Source: Clostridium aminobutyricum
GTDB lineage: Bacteria; Bacillota; Clostridia; Peptostreptococcales; Anaerovoracaceae
Reading direction: 5' to 3'
DNA length: 64,000 bases
Assembly (NCBI RefSeq): GCF_017255415.1
Contig: NZ_JAFJZZ010000002.1
Location: 372,001 to 436,000, forward strand
The number at the start of each line of letters is the position of its first letter. The stretch's first letter is position 1. Positions 42,846 through 50,956 of the stretch are shown one piece after another. The translations under genes were made by a program, and so were the position numbers. The notes under the pieces are model-generated. The model did not search any database and was not told the DNA's origin. It saw nothing but the letters and a program-made list of their open reading frames with translations.

Positions 42846-44369
42846 ATGGGTAAAATTAATTTAGCTCCTACCACAGTTGAAAATCGTGAACAGCGTTTGG
42901 GTACGATTATCGCCTGGGACGGCAAAGCATCAAAACTGGTTGAAGAATCGGGCTATTCCGCGCGTGGCTGCGGCAATAAAAAAGGCAAGGGCTGCGAGCT
43001 TTGCGAAATAAAAGGGCCTTTTACGCAAGGTTCTGTCTGTAGTGAACAGATGATAGAATGCCAGGCCGGAAATGTGCGGGATGCCGTCTTGATTCAACAT
43101 TCTCCCATCGGCTGCGCGGTGAGTCAAGCAGTCAACAATTCGGTTTATAGGAATGGACTTGCCATGAGAGGCCTTCCTGTGGAAAACGTTAAAATCATTT
43201 CCACAAACTTGAAGGAAGAGGATATGGTTTTCGGCGGTATTGAAAAACTTGCACAGTCGGTACGGGATGCATGGGAGCGCTATCAGCCCAATACGATTTT
43301 TATCGGAACCGCCTGCGCCACCGGCATCATCGGGGATGATGTGGACAGTGTCGCCGCCGAATATTCAGAAAAGCTTGGAATTCCTGTTGTTCCCCTTCAT
43401 TGTGAGGGCTTTCGTTCGAAGCATTGGAGTACGGGATTTGATACCACGCAGCATGGCATTCTGAGAAGTATCGTCAGAAAAAATCCGAAGAAGCAGGAGG
43501 ATTTGGTCAATGTAATCAACCTCTGGGGTTCCGATGTATTCACCCCTATGCTGAAGGAACTGAATCTGCGTGTGAATTATGTTATCGATCTGGCCACCGT
43601 TGAAGATTTGGCCCAGATGTCGGAGGCAGCGGCCACCGTCGGTTTTTGCAATACGCTTTCCTCCTATTTAGCACAGGGGCTGGAACAAAATTTTGGGGTT
43701 CCCGAATTGAAAGCACCGCAGCCTTATGGCTTTTCCGGAACGGATGCCTGGCTCCGGGGTCTTGCAAAAATCACCCACCGGGAAGAGCTTTGCGAGGCTT
43801 ACATAAAAAGAGAGCGGGAGCGTTTAACCCCTAAAGTGGAAGAGCTGAGAAAAAAACTAAAGGGCGTAAGGGGATATGTCGCAACAGGCTCTGCTTATTC
43901 TCACGGGTTGATTACCGTTTTAAGAGAACTGGGCATCGAGGTGAACGGCTCTCTGGTCTTTCATCATGATCCAATTTATGACAGTGAAGATCCGATACAG
44001 GATTCCCTGGCTTATCTTGTAAATAATTACGGCGATATAGAAGCTTTTAGTGTCAGCAACAGGCAGCCGCATCAGCTTTATGCCTTGCTTAAAAAGTCAA
44101 AGCCGGACTTTTTATTAATACGGCATGGTGGACTTGCGCCTCTTGCCTCCCGTCTGGGTATTCCTGCTGCGCCTCTCGGAGACGAACATATTGCAGTAGG
44201 GTATGAAGGTATTGTCAATCTGGGTAAAGCAATTTTGTCCGTTTTACAGAGAAGAAAATTCCATGAGGATCTGGCACAGCATGTCAAGCTGCCCTACACA
44301 AAATGGTGGCTCAGTCAGGAGGATCCCTATATCCTTGCCAAAAACCCGGATCTTATCTATCAAGCTTAG
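42846..44369 (+). CDS. Nitrogenase-like component 1, NifD-type subunit, copy 2
   Basis: A 507-residue near-copy of the first D protein, with about 24 replacements and no length change. All cysteines listed for copy 1 are kept. Thirteen changes lie in residues 39-147, eleven of them in 95-147 (for example T95A, I96V, Y97N, G125E, H146Y). The other eleven lie in the C-terminal third. Between them the DNA is identical over 500 bases. Start 42846 follows GGAGG. It may be an alternative alpha subunit tuned to a different substrate, or redundant by dosage. Confidence 0.88.
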   Translation: MGKINLAPTTVENREQRLGTIIAWDGKASKLVEESGYSARGCGNKKGKGCELCEIKGPFTQGSVCSEQMIECQAGNVRDAVLIQHSPIGCAVSQAVNNSVYRNGLAMRGLPVENVKIISTNLKEEDMVFGGIEKLAQSVRDAWERYQPNTIFIGTACATGIIGDDVDSVAAEYSEKLGIPVVPLHCEGFRSKHWSTGFDTTQHGILRSIVRKNPKKQEDLVNVINLWGSDVFTPMLKELNLRVNYVIDLATVEDLAQMSEAAATVGFCNTLSSYLAQGLEQNFGVPELKAPQPYGFSGTDAWLRGLAKITHREELCEAYIKRERERLTPKVEELRKKLKGVRGYVATGSAYSHGLITVLRELGIEVNGSLVFHHDPIYDSEDPIQDSLAYLVNNYGDIEAFSVSNRQPHQLYALLKKSKPDFLLIRHGGLAPLASRLGIPAAPLGDEHIAVGYEGIVNLGKAILSVLQRRKFHEDLAQHVKLPYTKWWLSQEDPYILAKNPDLIYQA

Positions 44370-44423
44370 CCGCTTATCCTCATAGGAACAGCAAGGTATG
44401 GTAAACAGAAAGAAGGGATATGG

Positions 44424-45611
44424 ATGTTAGATAAAACGAATGTAAGTTTTTTAACAAAGTGCGTTCATGCGGGCAATGAGATTGACAGAGAAACAGGAGC
44501 CATCAGGCGTCCGCTGACTATGGCCAACAGCTACCGGCTTCCGGAGGATGCATCGAATTTGAACTGGAGTGATTCAAGTCAATTGATCTATACGCGAAAT
44601 ACTTCTGCCAACCAGATTTATCTTCAGGAAAAACTGGCGGCTTTGGAAGAGGGAGAAGACTGCGTGGTGCTGGGAAGCGGCGTTTCAGCTCTGGCCGGTG
44701 TATTTTTTACATTTTTGGATCAGGATTCGCATATCATTTGTTCCAATGTGTCTTATATAGCGGTTTACCGGTTGCTTCAGGAATATTTCCCGGCTAAATT
44801 CGGAATAAAAACCAGTCTGGTGGATACGGCAAACCTTGATGAAATCAGAAAGTCGATTCAACCAAATACGAAGATTATACACATTGAGACACCGGGAAAT
44901 CCGACCACCAGAGTCAGCGATATTGAAGAAATATCAAAAATCGCGAAGAAAGCCGGTGCCTTGCTGACCGTAGACAGCACCTTTGCGTCTCCTTATTTGC
45001 AGAAGCCTTTGGCTTTGGGTGCCGACCTTGTCATACATAGCTTGACCAAGTATATCAACGGGCATGGGGATGCGATGGGAGGAGCCGTGATTGGGCGAAA
45101 GGCGCTCATTGATAAAATCAAAAATCAGGCCATGGTCAATTTAGGCGGCGTAATCAGCCCGTTTAATGCATGGATGATTATGAGGGGGGTTGTGACGCTT
45201 CCTTTAAGGATGAAGCAGCACAGCGAAAGTGCATTAAAAATAGCGCACTTTCTCGAAAATAATCCGTCAGTCCGGTTTGTCGCTTATCCCGGTTTGGAAA
45301 GCCATCCGCAGCACGCCATTGCAACGAAACAAATGACGATGTTTTCCGGTGTGATTTCCTTTGGATTGAAGGCGGATGCACAGACACATAACCGATTTAT
45401 CAACGCGTTGGAATTGATTATACCGGCTGTATCTATCGGACATGATGAGAGTTTGATTGTTTATGTAGGACCAACTGATGAGCGAAACCACTTTTATCCC
45501 GAAGAGTTCAAAGAGGGACACTTACGCTTTAGTGTCGGCTTAGAAAGTGCGGACGATATTATTCGTGACTTGAAGCAAGCTTTGGTTCAATGCGGGCTGA
45601 AGGCTGAATAA
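44424..45611 (+). CDS. Cys/Met metabolism PLP enzyme (gamma-synthase/sulfhydrylase/gamma-lyase type)
   Basis: A 395-residue PLP enzyme of the trans-sulfuration fold. YTRNTSANQIYLQEKLAALEEG, the VLGSGVSAL loop, HIETPGNPTTRVSDIEEI, VDSTFASPYLQKPLALGADLVIHSLTKYINGHGDAMGG (with the Schiff-base lysine in SLTKY) and FSVGLESADD are conserved. It is shorter than MetY and closer to cystathionine gamma-synthase or methionine gamma-lyase; which reaction is performed cannot be told. It ends the D1-K-D2 operon and could supply or consume methanethiol. Confidence 0.88.
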   Translation: MLDKTNVSFLTKCVHAGNEIDRETGAIRRPLTMANSYRLPEDASNLNWSDSSQLIYTRNTSANQIYLQEKLAALEEGEDCVVLGSGVSALAGVFFTFLDQDSHIICSNVSYIAVYRLLQEYFPAKFGIKTSLVDTANLDEIRKSIQPNTKIIHIETPGNPTTRVSDIEEISKIAKKAGALLTVDSTFASPYLQKPLALGADLVIHSLTKYINGHGDAMGGAVIGRKALIDKIKNQAMVNLGGVISPFNAWMIMRGVVTLPLRMKQHSESALKIAHFLENNPSVRFVAYPGLESHPQHAIATKQMTMFSGVISFGLKADAQTHNRFINALELIIPAVSIGHDESLIVYVGPTDERNHFYPEEFKEGHLRFSVGLESADDIIRDLKQALVQCGLKAE

Positions 45612-45644
45612 TGCCGGATGACAAGCAAAATGCAGAATACATAT

Positions 45645-45701
45645 TGACAAGGGATTTCATTTTAACATAAGATTATTATAATAAAACAAATAGGAATACT
45701 T
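45645..45701 (+). promoter_or_regulatory. Promoter and operator-like box for the NifH-like gene
   Basis: -35 TTGACA (45645-45650), 18-base spacer, -10 TAAGAT (45669-45674). The box ATAAAACAAATAGGAATACT (45682-45701) lies just past the -10. It shares TAGGAATACT with the transporter promoter and AAAAC..ATAGG with the metY operators, and recalls Rrf2/CymR-type cysteine-regulon sites. Confidence 0.7.
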
Positions 45702-45739
45702 TAATAAATAGATTTTAATCGAGATTAACCAGAAAACTG

Positions 45740-45778
45740 GAGACTGGATTTACTTTAGTGTAGATGTAGTCTCTTTTT
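45740..45778 (+). terminator. Attenuator-like terminator in the leader of the NifH-like gene
   Basis: GAGACT (45740-45745) pairs with AGTCTC (45768-45773) and is followed by TTTTT, 45 bases before the start codon. It lies between promoter and gene, so it should act as an attenuator. Confidence 0.7.
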
Positions 45779-45822
45779 ATTTACGTGACAAAGGATTAAA
45801 AGAATGAATGGAGGAAAGAAAG

Positions 45823-46698
45823 ATGGCTAAGAAAATTAAGCAAATCGCGATATATGGGAAAGGAGGAATTGGGAAATCCACTACGACTTCTAACATTTCG
45901 GCCGCGTTGTCCACCATGGGGTATAAAGTGATGCAGTTTGGATGCGATCCAAAAAGTGACTCAACCAATACGCTGCGGGACGGGACGTATATTCCGACTG
46001 TTTTGGATACCCTTCGTGAAAAAAATAAAGTTAATGCACATGATGTTATCTTTGGAGGTTTCAATGGGATACATTGTGTAGAAGCAGGAGGACCGGCACC
46101 CGGAGTTGGTTGTGCGGGAAGAGGAATCATAACCGCCGTGCAGCTTTTTAAAGAACAGCGGATCTTTGAAGAATTGGACTTGGATGTTGTTATCTATGAC
46201 GTATTGGGAGATGTTGTCTGTGGAGGTTTTGCGGTACCTGTCCGAGAAGGAATCGCTGAACATGTATTTACAGTTTCCTCCTCCGACTTTATGGCGGTGT
46301 ATGCAGCCAACAATTTATTTAAGGGGATACAAAAATATTCCAATTCGGGCGGTGCGCTGCTGGGAGGCGTGATAGCCAATTCTATTAACCAACCGTATTC
46401 AAAAGAGATCATTGATGATTTTGTGGCTCGAACAAATACACAGGTTATGGAATATGTACCGCGCTCGGTAACGGTCACTCAAAGTGAATTACAGGGAAAA
46501 ACCACCATAGAAGCGGCTCCTGACTCTGAACAGGCAAAAATATATAAAAGATTGGCGGCCAGAATTGCTGACCATACGGATTCAAAAGTACCTTCACCAC
46601 TAAGTATTGAAGAGCTCAAACATTGGGCGGCAAAATGGGGAGATCATCTGTTAGCGTTAGAATCGGGTCAAGTGACTTCAAGTGCTGAAGCCATTTAA
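45823..46698 (+). CDS. Nitrogenase-like component 2 iron protein (NifH-like)
   Basis: A 291-residue ATP-dependent electron donor for the D/K subunits. P-loop GKGGIGKST (12-20), the switch GCDPKSDST, and both cluster ligands C97 (GVGCAGRG) and C133 (DVVCGGF) are present, so one [4Fe-4S] per dimer is expected. R100 in the cluster loop, the ADP-ribosylation site in NifH, is also there. It is most similar in pattern to nitrogenase/Mar/Nfl iron proteins rather than ParA. Start 45823 has GGAGG upstream. Own promoter, operator and attenuator. Confidence 0.93.
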   Translation: MAKKIKQIAIYGKGGIGKSTTTSNISAALSTMGYKVMQFGCDPKSDSTNTLRDGTYIPTVLDTLREKNKVNAHDVIFGGFNGIHCVEAGGPAPGVGCAGRGIITAVQLFKEQRIFEELDLDVVIYDVLGDVVCGGFAVPVREGIAEHVFTVSSSDFMAVYAANNLFKGIQKYSNSGGALLGGVIANSINQPYSKEIIDDFVARTNTQVMEYVPRSVTVTQSELQGKTTIEAAPDSEQAKIYKRLAARIADHTDSKVPSPLSIEELKHWAAKWGDHLLALESGQVTSSAEAI

Positions 46699-46786
46699 TC
46701 CAATGGAAGCTTTAAGGCCTGATGATAATGTAGAAAACGTAAAGTTTGTCAAAGGATTTATTTTCAGAAAAAATATAAAGTAAGGC

Positions 46787-46837
46787 TTGACAAGTGAAAT
46801 TACGTTGCTTATAATATATTAAAACTATAGGAATACT
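46787..46837 (+). promoter_or_regulatory. Promoter and operator-like box for the ABC transporter operon
   Basis: -35 TTGACA (46787-46792), 17-base spacer, -10 TATAAT (46810-46815): a consensus promoter. The box TTAAAACTATAGGAATACT (46819-46837) follows immediately, like the boxes at 38172 and 45682. Confidence 0.8.
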
Positions 46838-46880
46838 ATAAATAATAAATCTTAAAGCGAATGCTGACTGAAAAAACAGA

Positions 46881-46922
46881 GGCTAAGTTTAACTGTGATG
46901 GTTTTACTTGGCCTTTTCTTTT
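46881..46922 (+). terminator. First terminator in the transporter leader
   Basis: GGCTAAGT (46881-46888) pairs with ACTTGGCC (46906-46913, one G-U), followed by TTTTCTTTT. Confidence 0.75.
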
Positions 46923-46978
46923 AAACAAAATAAGAACTGCTGTAAAAGCAGAAAAAATTGGTTGACTAGTAGTCTGGA

Positions 46979-47036
46979 GACCAAATAGGACCGTTTGATT
47001 TATGGATACATAAATGGGCCTATTTGGTCTTTTTAT
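46979..47036 (+). terminator. Second terminator in the transporter leader
   Basis: GACCAAATAGG (46979-46989) pairs perfectly with CCTATTTGGTC (47019-47029), followed by TTTTTATTTTA. Two tandem terminators before the first gene imply strong conditional attenuation. Confidence 0.9.
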
Positions 47037-47112
47037 TTTAGCAATTGCAACTGCAACGATTCGTCTTCGTATATGGATGGGGACCATAAATTTAATGTTG
47101 AAAGGAGAGAAC

Positions 47113-47904
47113 ATGATGTCAGATTGGTTAAGGCAACTAAATAAAAGACTCTTTACCCTTTATGCAATTATTGCGTTTTTTATATTGTGGGAAGTTGCAG
47201 CGCAGCAGCAGTGGATTGATACGCAATTTATACCAGCTTTTTCAACCGTAATGGCGAAGGGCTGGGAGCTCTTGATAAGCGGACAGCTGCTGATTCATAT
47301 TGCCACAAGTCTGCAAAGAATATTTTTGGGATTTCTTTTGGCAGTTGGAATCGCCCTTCCACTGGGCTTTGCCCTCGGTGGCTGCCTGCCTGCTGTCACG
47401 AAATTTTTAATGCCTCTGTTTAATACCTTTGCACAAATAAATGCCTTTACACTTTTTCCGCTGTTTATTATATTGTTTGGCATTGGGGAGGGTTGTAAAA
47501 TCAGCATTATTTTCTGGGCAGCCATATGGCCGATCTTGTTTACGACCATAGCGGGCGTTCAGCAAATCGATCCGCTCCTGATAAAGGCGGCCAGTGCGAT
47601 GGGTGCGAAAGGGCCTCGGATTTTCTTTCAAGTTGTCCTGCCCGGAGCTGCAACCCGGTTGGCTACAGGGATTAAATCGGGTATGACAATGGCTTTTATG
47701 ATATTGATCGGAGCGGAACTGATGGGATCGGAGGCAGGACTCGGCTGGCTGATTCAAAATTCAAAAAAGAATTATGAGATGCCGCGCATGTATGTGGCCA
47801 TTATAACCATCGCCATCGTGGGGCTTTTAATATCCTATCTGCTGGATTGGCTTGAAGACAGTATTATCACATGGAAGGAAGTGTCGAATGATGTTACGCT
47901 TTGA
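47113..47904 (+). CDS. SsuC/TauC/NrtB-type ABC permease 1
   Basis: A 263-residue inner-membrane permease with about six helices. The binding-protein-dependent transport loop (AASAMGAKGPRIFFQVVLPGAATRLATGIKSGMTMAFMILIGAELMGS) contains the EAA-like motif that docks the ATPase. The family imports sulfonates, taurine, nitrate, thiamin precursors and similar small compounds. Start 47113 is set by AAAGGAGAG. It pairs with the next gene, 27 bases away. Confidence 0.9.
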   Translation: MMSDWLRQLNKRLFTLYAIIAFFILWEVAAQQQWIDTQFIPAFSTVMAKGWELLISGQLLIHIATSLQRIFLGFLLAVGIALPLGFALGGCLPAVTKFLMPLFNTFAQINAFTLFPLFIILFGIGEGCKISIIFWAAIWPILFTTIAGVQQIDPLLIKAASAMGAKGPRIFFQVVLPGAATRLATGIKSGMTMAFMILIGAELMGSEAGLGWLIQNSKKNYEMPRMYVAIITIAIVGLLISYLLDWLEDSIITWKEVSNDVTL

Positions 47905-47931
47905 TTTCAATAAAACGGAAAGAAGGAGGTC

Positions 47932-48738
47932 ATGAACATGCGAATAGATCCTTCAAAACTGTTGAAGCAGGTCAAAAATATGGCAGTAAGCAGCTTATCC
48001 ATTCTTTTATTTTTCTTATTATGGCAGCTTGCTTCCAGCACAGGGCTGTTAAACGACTCGATCATACCTCAAGCCATCGATGTGATCAAAGAAATAGGCA
48101 GACGATTAATAGACGGGGTGTACTTGACGCATACCCTATTGACCTTGAAACGGGCAGCAATCGGATTTCTCTATGCACTGATTATTGGTATCACGGCAGG
48201 CTTCCTGCTGGGGGGGAAGTTCAAAACCCTTGCTAAGCTGCTGATGCCGCTTTTCAAACTGCTTGAAAAACTGAACCCCTTTGCACTTTTTCCTGTTTTT
48301 ATGATGCTGTTCGGCATTGGAGAGACTTGCAAAGAAGTTCTTGTATTTTGGGTATGCGTATGGCCGGTGTTATTCTACACCATTTTAGGTGTAGAAGGGG
48401 TTGATCGGTTGATGATAAGATCAGCAAAAACGATGGGCGCAAAAGGCGGCAGACTGTTTCTGAAAGTCATTTTGCCGGCAACGACACCGGATATATTTAC
48501 CGGCATCAAACTGAGTGCTCAATGGGCCTTTTTTATGATTATATCAGGCGAGATTATGGGCTCGTCAGCAGGCTTAGGCTGGTTCATCTGGACCTCTCAA
48601 ATTAAATATCAAATTATCTCTCTTTATGGAGCCACGATATATGTTGCCATTTTAGGTGTGATTATCAATAAACTATTCCGGAAACTGGAGAGCCGGTTCC
48701 TTCCGTGGAAGCAGAAGGCTTTTGAGATTGCAGATTAA
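47932..48738 (+). CDS. SsuC/TauC/NrtB-type ABC permease 2
   Basis: A 268-residue permease with the same fold and loop (SAKTMGAKGGRLFLKVILPATTPDIFTGIKLSAQWAFFMIISGEIMGS). It is paralogous to permease 1 over its entire length, so the two likely form a heterodimeric channel rather than the homodimer usual for Ssu-type systems. A GGAGG site precedes ATG 47932. Confidence 0.9.
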   Translation: MNMRIDPSKLLKQVKNMAVSSLSILLFFLLWQLASSTGLLNDSIIPQAIDVIKEIGRRLIDGVYLTHTLLTLKRAAIGFLYALIIGITAGFLLGGKFKTLAKLLMPLFKLLEKLNPFALFPVFMMLFGIGETCKEVLVFWVCVWPVLFYTILGVEGVDRLMIRSAKTMGAKGGRLFLKVILPATTPDIFTGIKLSAQWAFFMIISGEIMGSSAGLGWFIWTSQIKYQIISLYGATIYVAILGVIINKLFRKLESRFLPWKQKAFEIAD

Positions 48739-48847
48739 ACGAGTGATGGAAGACCGCTTAGCTTTTCCGATTCAGGACTGAAGAATAACGGAAAAGCGGA
48801 GTTATAGATAGATCATAAAGGTTAAAAAAAGAATAGGAGTGAATGAA

Positions 48848-49939
48848 ATGAGTTCAAAAAAAATTAACAGTAAAGGAATTATCGGTGCAGTCGTTATAGT
48901 CGTATTGATCATTGCAGTGATTGCAGGTACGAGACTGGGCAAAACCCCAAATGCATCGCCGTCTGCTTCCACAGGAGGGGCTGAAGTAGCGAGCACTGGC
49001 GTCTCAGATGATGAGTTGTTCCCGCTTAGAACCAATACCAGAAAAGATTGCACACTAGCACCGGTTTTGGTTGCGGACAAATTAGGATTTTTTAAAGAAG
49101 AGGGATTAAAACTGGTCTTTACGGGTGAATTGACGCAAGCACAGATCCTGCCTTCCGTTTTAAATGGAAATAACGATTTTTCAGACGGACATCCCAACGA
49201 TCTTGCGCTGAAAATCAACGGGGGAGCGAATATTATCGGCGTAGAGCGTTCTATCATTGAACCGCCTTCCAGTGTGGATAAAAAACTTCGTCACATGAGA
49301 TATTATGTCAACGAGTCATCAGGCATTAAAAACTGGGATGATTTAAAGGCTGCTATTGCAAAATTGCCGAAGGGGAAGACCTTGAAAGCAGGCGGCTGGC
49401 CAAGCACCTGCGAGGATTTTGTTCTCAACAATATTTTAGACAAAAATGGCATACAACGAAGCAGTCTGGAATGGACCACGTTTGAGACAGATCTGGAAAA
49501 AATTCAGGCACTCAAGCAGGGACTTATCGATATAACCTTAGTGCATCCTCCTTTTTTTGATGCCGCAGCAGAAGCAGGGCTTATACAGATAGGCGATTCC
49601 AGTGATTCCACCTTGGGCGAAGCGGCAGGTACGTACTTGTACTACTTTACTACCGATTTTGTCGAAGAACATCCGGAACAAGTCAAGGGCTTTGTCCGTG
49701 CCATGTTAAAAGCGCAGAAATGGGCCAATGCACATGTGGAAGAAACGGCAAAGCTAACAGGGGATTACATCGGAATAGAGGTGAAGGGAAACCATTACTA
49801 TGCGGAGACCTCAAAGATTAGTGACAAAGCGATTCAGCCATGGATCGATGACCTGATTAAGACAGGACTAATCAAGGAAGGGGAACCGGGATCTAAAGTA
49901 AGTGATGTTGTTACCCACGAGTTTGAAGCAGACGAATAA
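48848..49939 (+). CDS. ABC substrate-binding protein 1 (SsuA/NMT1-like), membrane anchored
   Basis: A 363-residue binding protein. An N-terminal helix (about 9-28, IIGAVVIVVLIIAVIAGT) is followed by a Ser/Ala-rich spacer and a type-II binding fold (LFPLRTNTRKDCTLAPVLVADKLGFFKEEGLKLVFTGE...). No lipobox cysteine is present, so it is anchored by an uncleaved helix or cleaved by signal peptidase I, unlike the second binding protein, which is a lipoprotein. I start at ATG 48848, 8 bases after AGGAG. Confidence 0.88.
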   Translation: MSSKKINSKGIIGAVVIVVLIIAVIAGTRLGKTPNASPSASTGGAEVASTGVSDDELFPLRTNTRKDCTLAPVLVADKLGFFKEEGLKLVFTGELTQAQILPSVLNGNNDFSDGHPNDLALKINGGANIIGVERSIIEPPSSVDKKLRHMRYYVNESSGIKNWDDLKAAIAKLPKGKTLKAGGWPSTCEDFVLNNILDKNGIQRSSLEWTTFETDLEKIQALKQGLIDITLVHPPFFDAAAEAGLIQIGDSSDSTLGEAAGTYLYYFTTDFVEEHPEQVKGFVRAMLKAQKWANAHVEETAKLTGDYIGIEVKGNHYYAETSKISDKAIQPWIDDLIKTGLIKEGEPGSKVSDVVTHEFEADE

Positions 49940-50037
49940 AAAATGAATGTTTCGGAAAGGGGCAGATGGTGATCGAAAGCTTTTAAGCACCGTCTGTCTC
50001 TTCCCTTCCTTAAAAATAGAGCAGAGGAGTGTTTTGA

Positions 50038-50943
50038 ATGACCACACAAAATAATGAAGCTACTGAAAATAAGCCCTCAGGGAAAACGGAATGGACGGAT
50101 AAAATAGTAGTCAAAAATGTTGGAAAGGTTTTTAATATAAAAAACAGAAAGGATGCCAATGGAAGTGCCTTTACAGCGATTGAAAATGTCAACCTGACAG
50201 TTCGGAAAGGGGAGTTTTTGACGATTGTGGGGCCGAGCGGCTGCGGAAAATCCACCTTGATGGATATGATTGCAGGGTTGTCCCAAGTCAATACGGGAGA
50301 AATATACATTGATAATAAACAGATCAAGGGACCGGATCTGGATCGGGGAATTGTGCTTCAGGGGTATGCGTTGTTTCCCTGGCGGACCGTACAGCAAAAT
50401 ATCGAATTTGGCTTGGAGTCCAAAAAAGTGCCTAAAAATGAGCGGAACAAAATAAGTGCTGAATTTATAAATCTCGTAGGGCTGAACGGTTTTGAAGACC
50501 GGTATCCCTATGAATTATCCGGGGGCATGAAGCAGAGAGTAGCCATTGCACGGGCACTTGCTTATGATCCGGAAGTCCTTCTGATGGATGAACCCTTTGC
50601 GGCAGTGGACGCTCAAACCAGAGAAGTATTGCAGGATGAATTGTTGAGAATATGGGAAAAAACTCAAAAAACAATTATATTTATTACCCACAGCATAGAA
50701 GAGGCTGTGGGGCTGGCAGACCGGGTGGCCATTATGTCCGCAAATCCCGGAACCGTTAAAAAGGTTATTGATGTGAACCTGCCAAGACCTCGAAGAATCG
50801 GAGATGTCAGCGCTTCCGTAGAATTCAGTTGGATTGCCACCAGAGTCCGGGAACTGCTTCTGAATGAGGCTTCTGAAGCCCAAGAAACAAAAGATTCCGG
50901 AATAAACCTGGCCGATGCCATTTCTCCGACGGCCTCTGTATAG
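50038..50943 (+). CDS. SsuB/TauB-type ABC transporter ATPase
   Basis: A 301-residue ATPase and the only one in the cluster. Walker A GPSGCGKST (65-73), Q-loop VLQGYALFPWRTV, signature LSGGMKQRVAIARAL, Walker B VLLMDEPFAAVD and H-loop ITHSIEEAV are intact. It probably energises both permease pairs. The C-terminal 30 residues (EASEAQETKDSGINLADAISPTASV) are an unusual acidic/polar tail. Confidence 0.93.
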   Translation: MTTQNNEATENKPSGKTEWTDKIVVKNVGKVFNIKNRKDANGSAFTAIENVNLTVRKGEFLTIVGPSGCGKSTLMDMIAGLSQVNTGEIYIDNKQIKGPDLDRGIVLQGYALFPWRTVQQNIEFGLESKKVPKNERNKISAEFINLVGLNGFEDRYPYELSGGMKQRVAIARALAYDPEVLLMDEPFAAVDAQTREVLQDELLRIWEKTQKTIIFITHSIEEAVGLADRVAIMSANPGTVKKVIDVNLPRPRRIGDVSASVEFSWIATRVRELLLNEASEAQETKDSGINLADAISPTASV

Positions 50944-50956
50944 TGAGGACATTTCG

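Larger units (their letters stand above)
46699..47112 (+). other. 414-bp regulatory interval before the transporter operon
   Basis: Holds a consensus promoter, an operator-like box and two tandem terminators (listed separately). An in-frame ATG at 47014 lies inside the second terminator and has no ribosome site, so the permease start is placed at 47113. Confidence 0.7.

Noticed and set aside
39963-44287. Antisense open frames in the D and K genes
   Set aside because: They are shadow frames of the coding strand, duplicated only because D1 and D2 are near-identical, and have no ribosome sites.
39879-46698. True molybdenum nitrogenase
   Set aside because: No NifB, NifE, NifN, NifV or nif regulator is present, sulfur/methionine genes surround the cluster, and the K subunit is short; the nitrogenase-like organosulfur role is more likely.
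47014-47112. N-terminal extension of permease 1
   Set aside because: The extension would translate the second terminator; the ATG at 47113 has a good ribosome site and family-like start.
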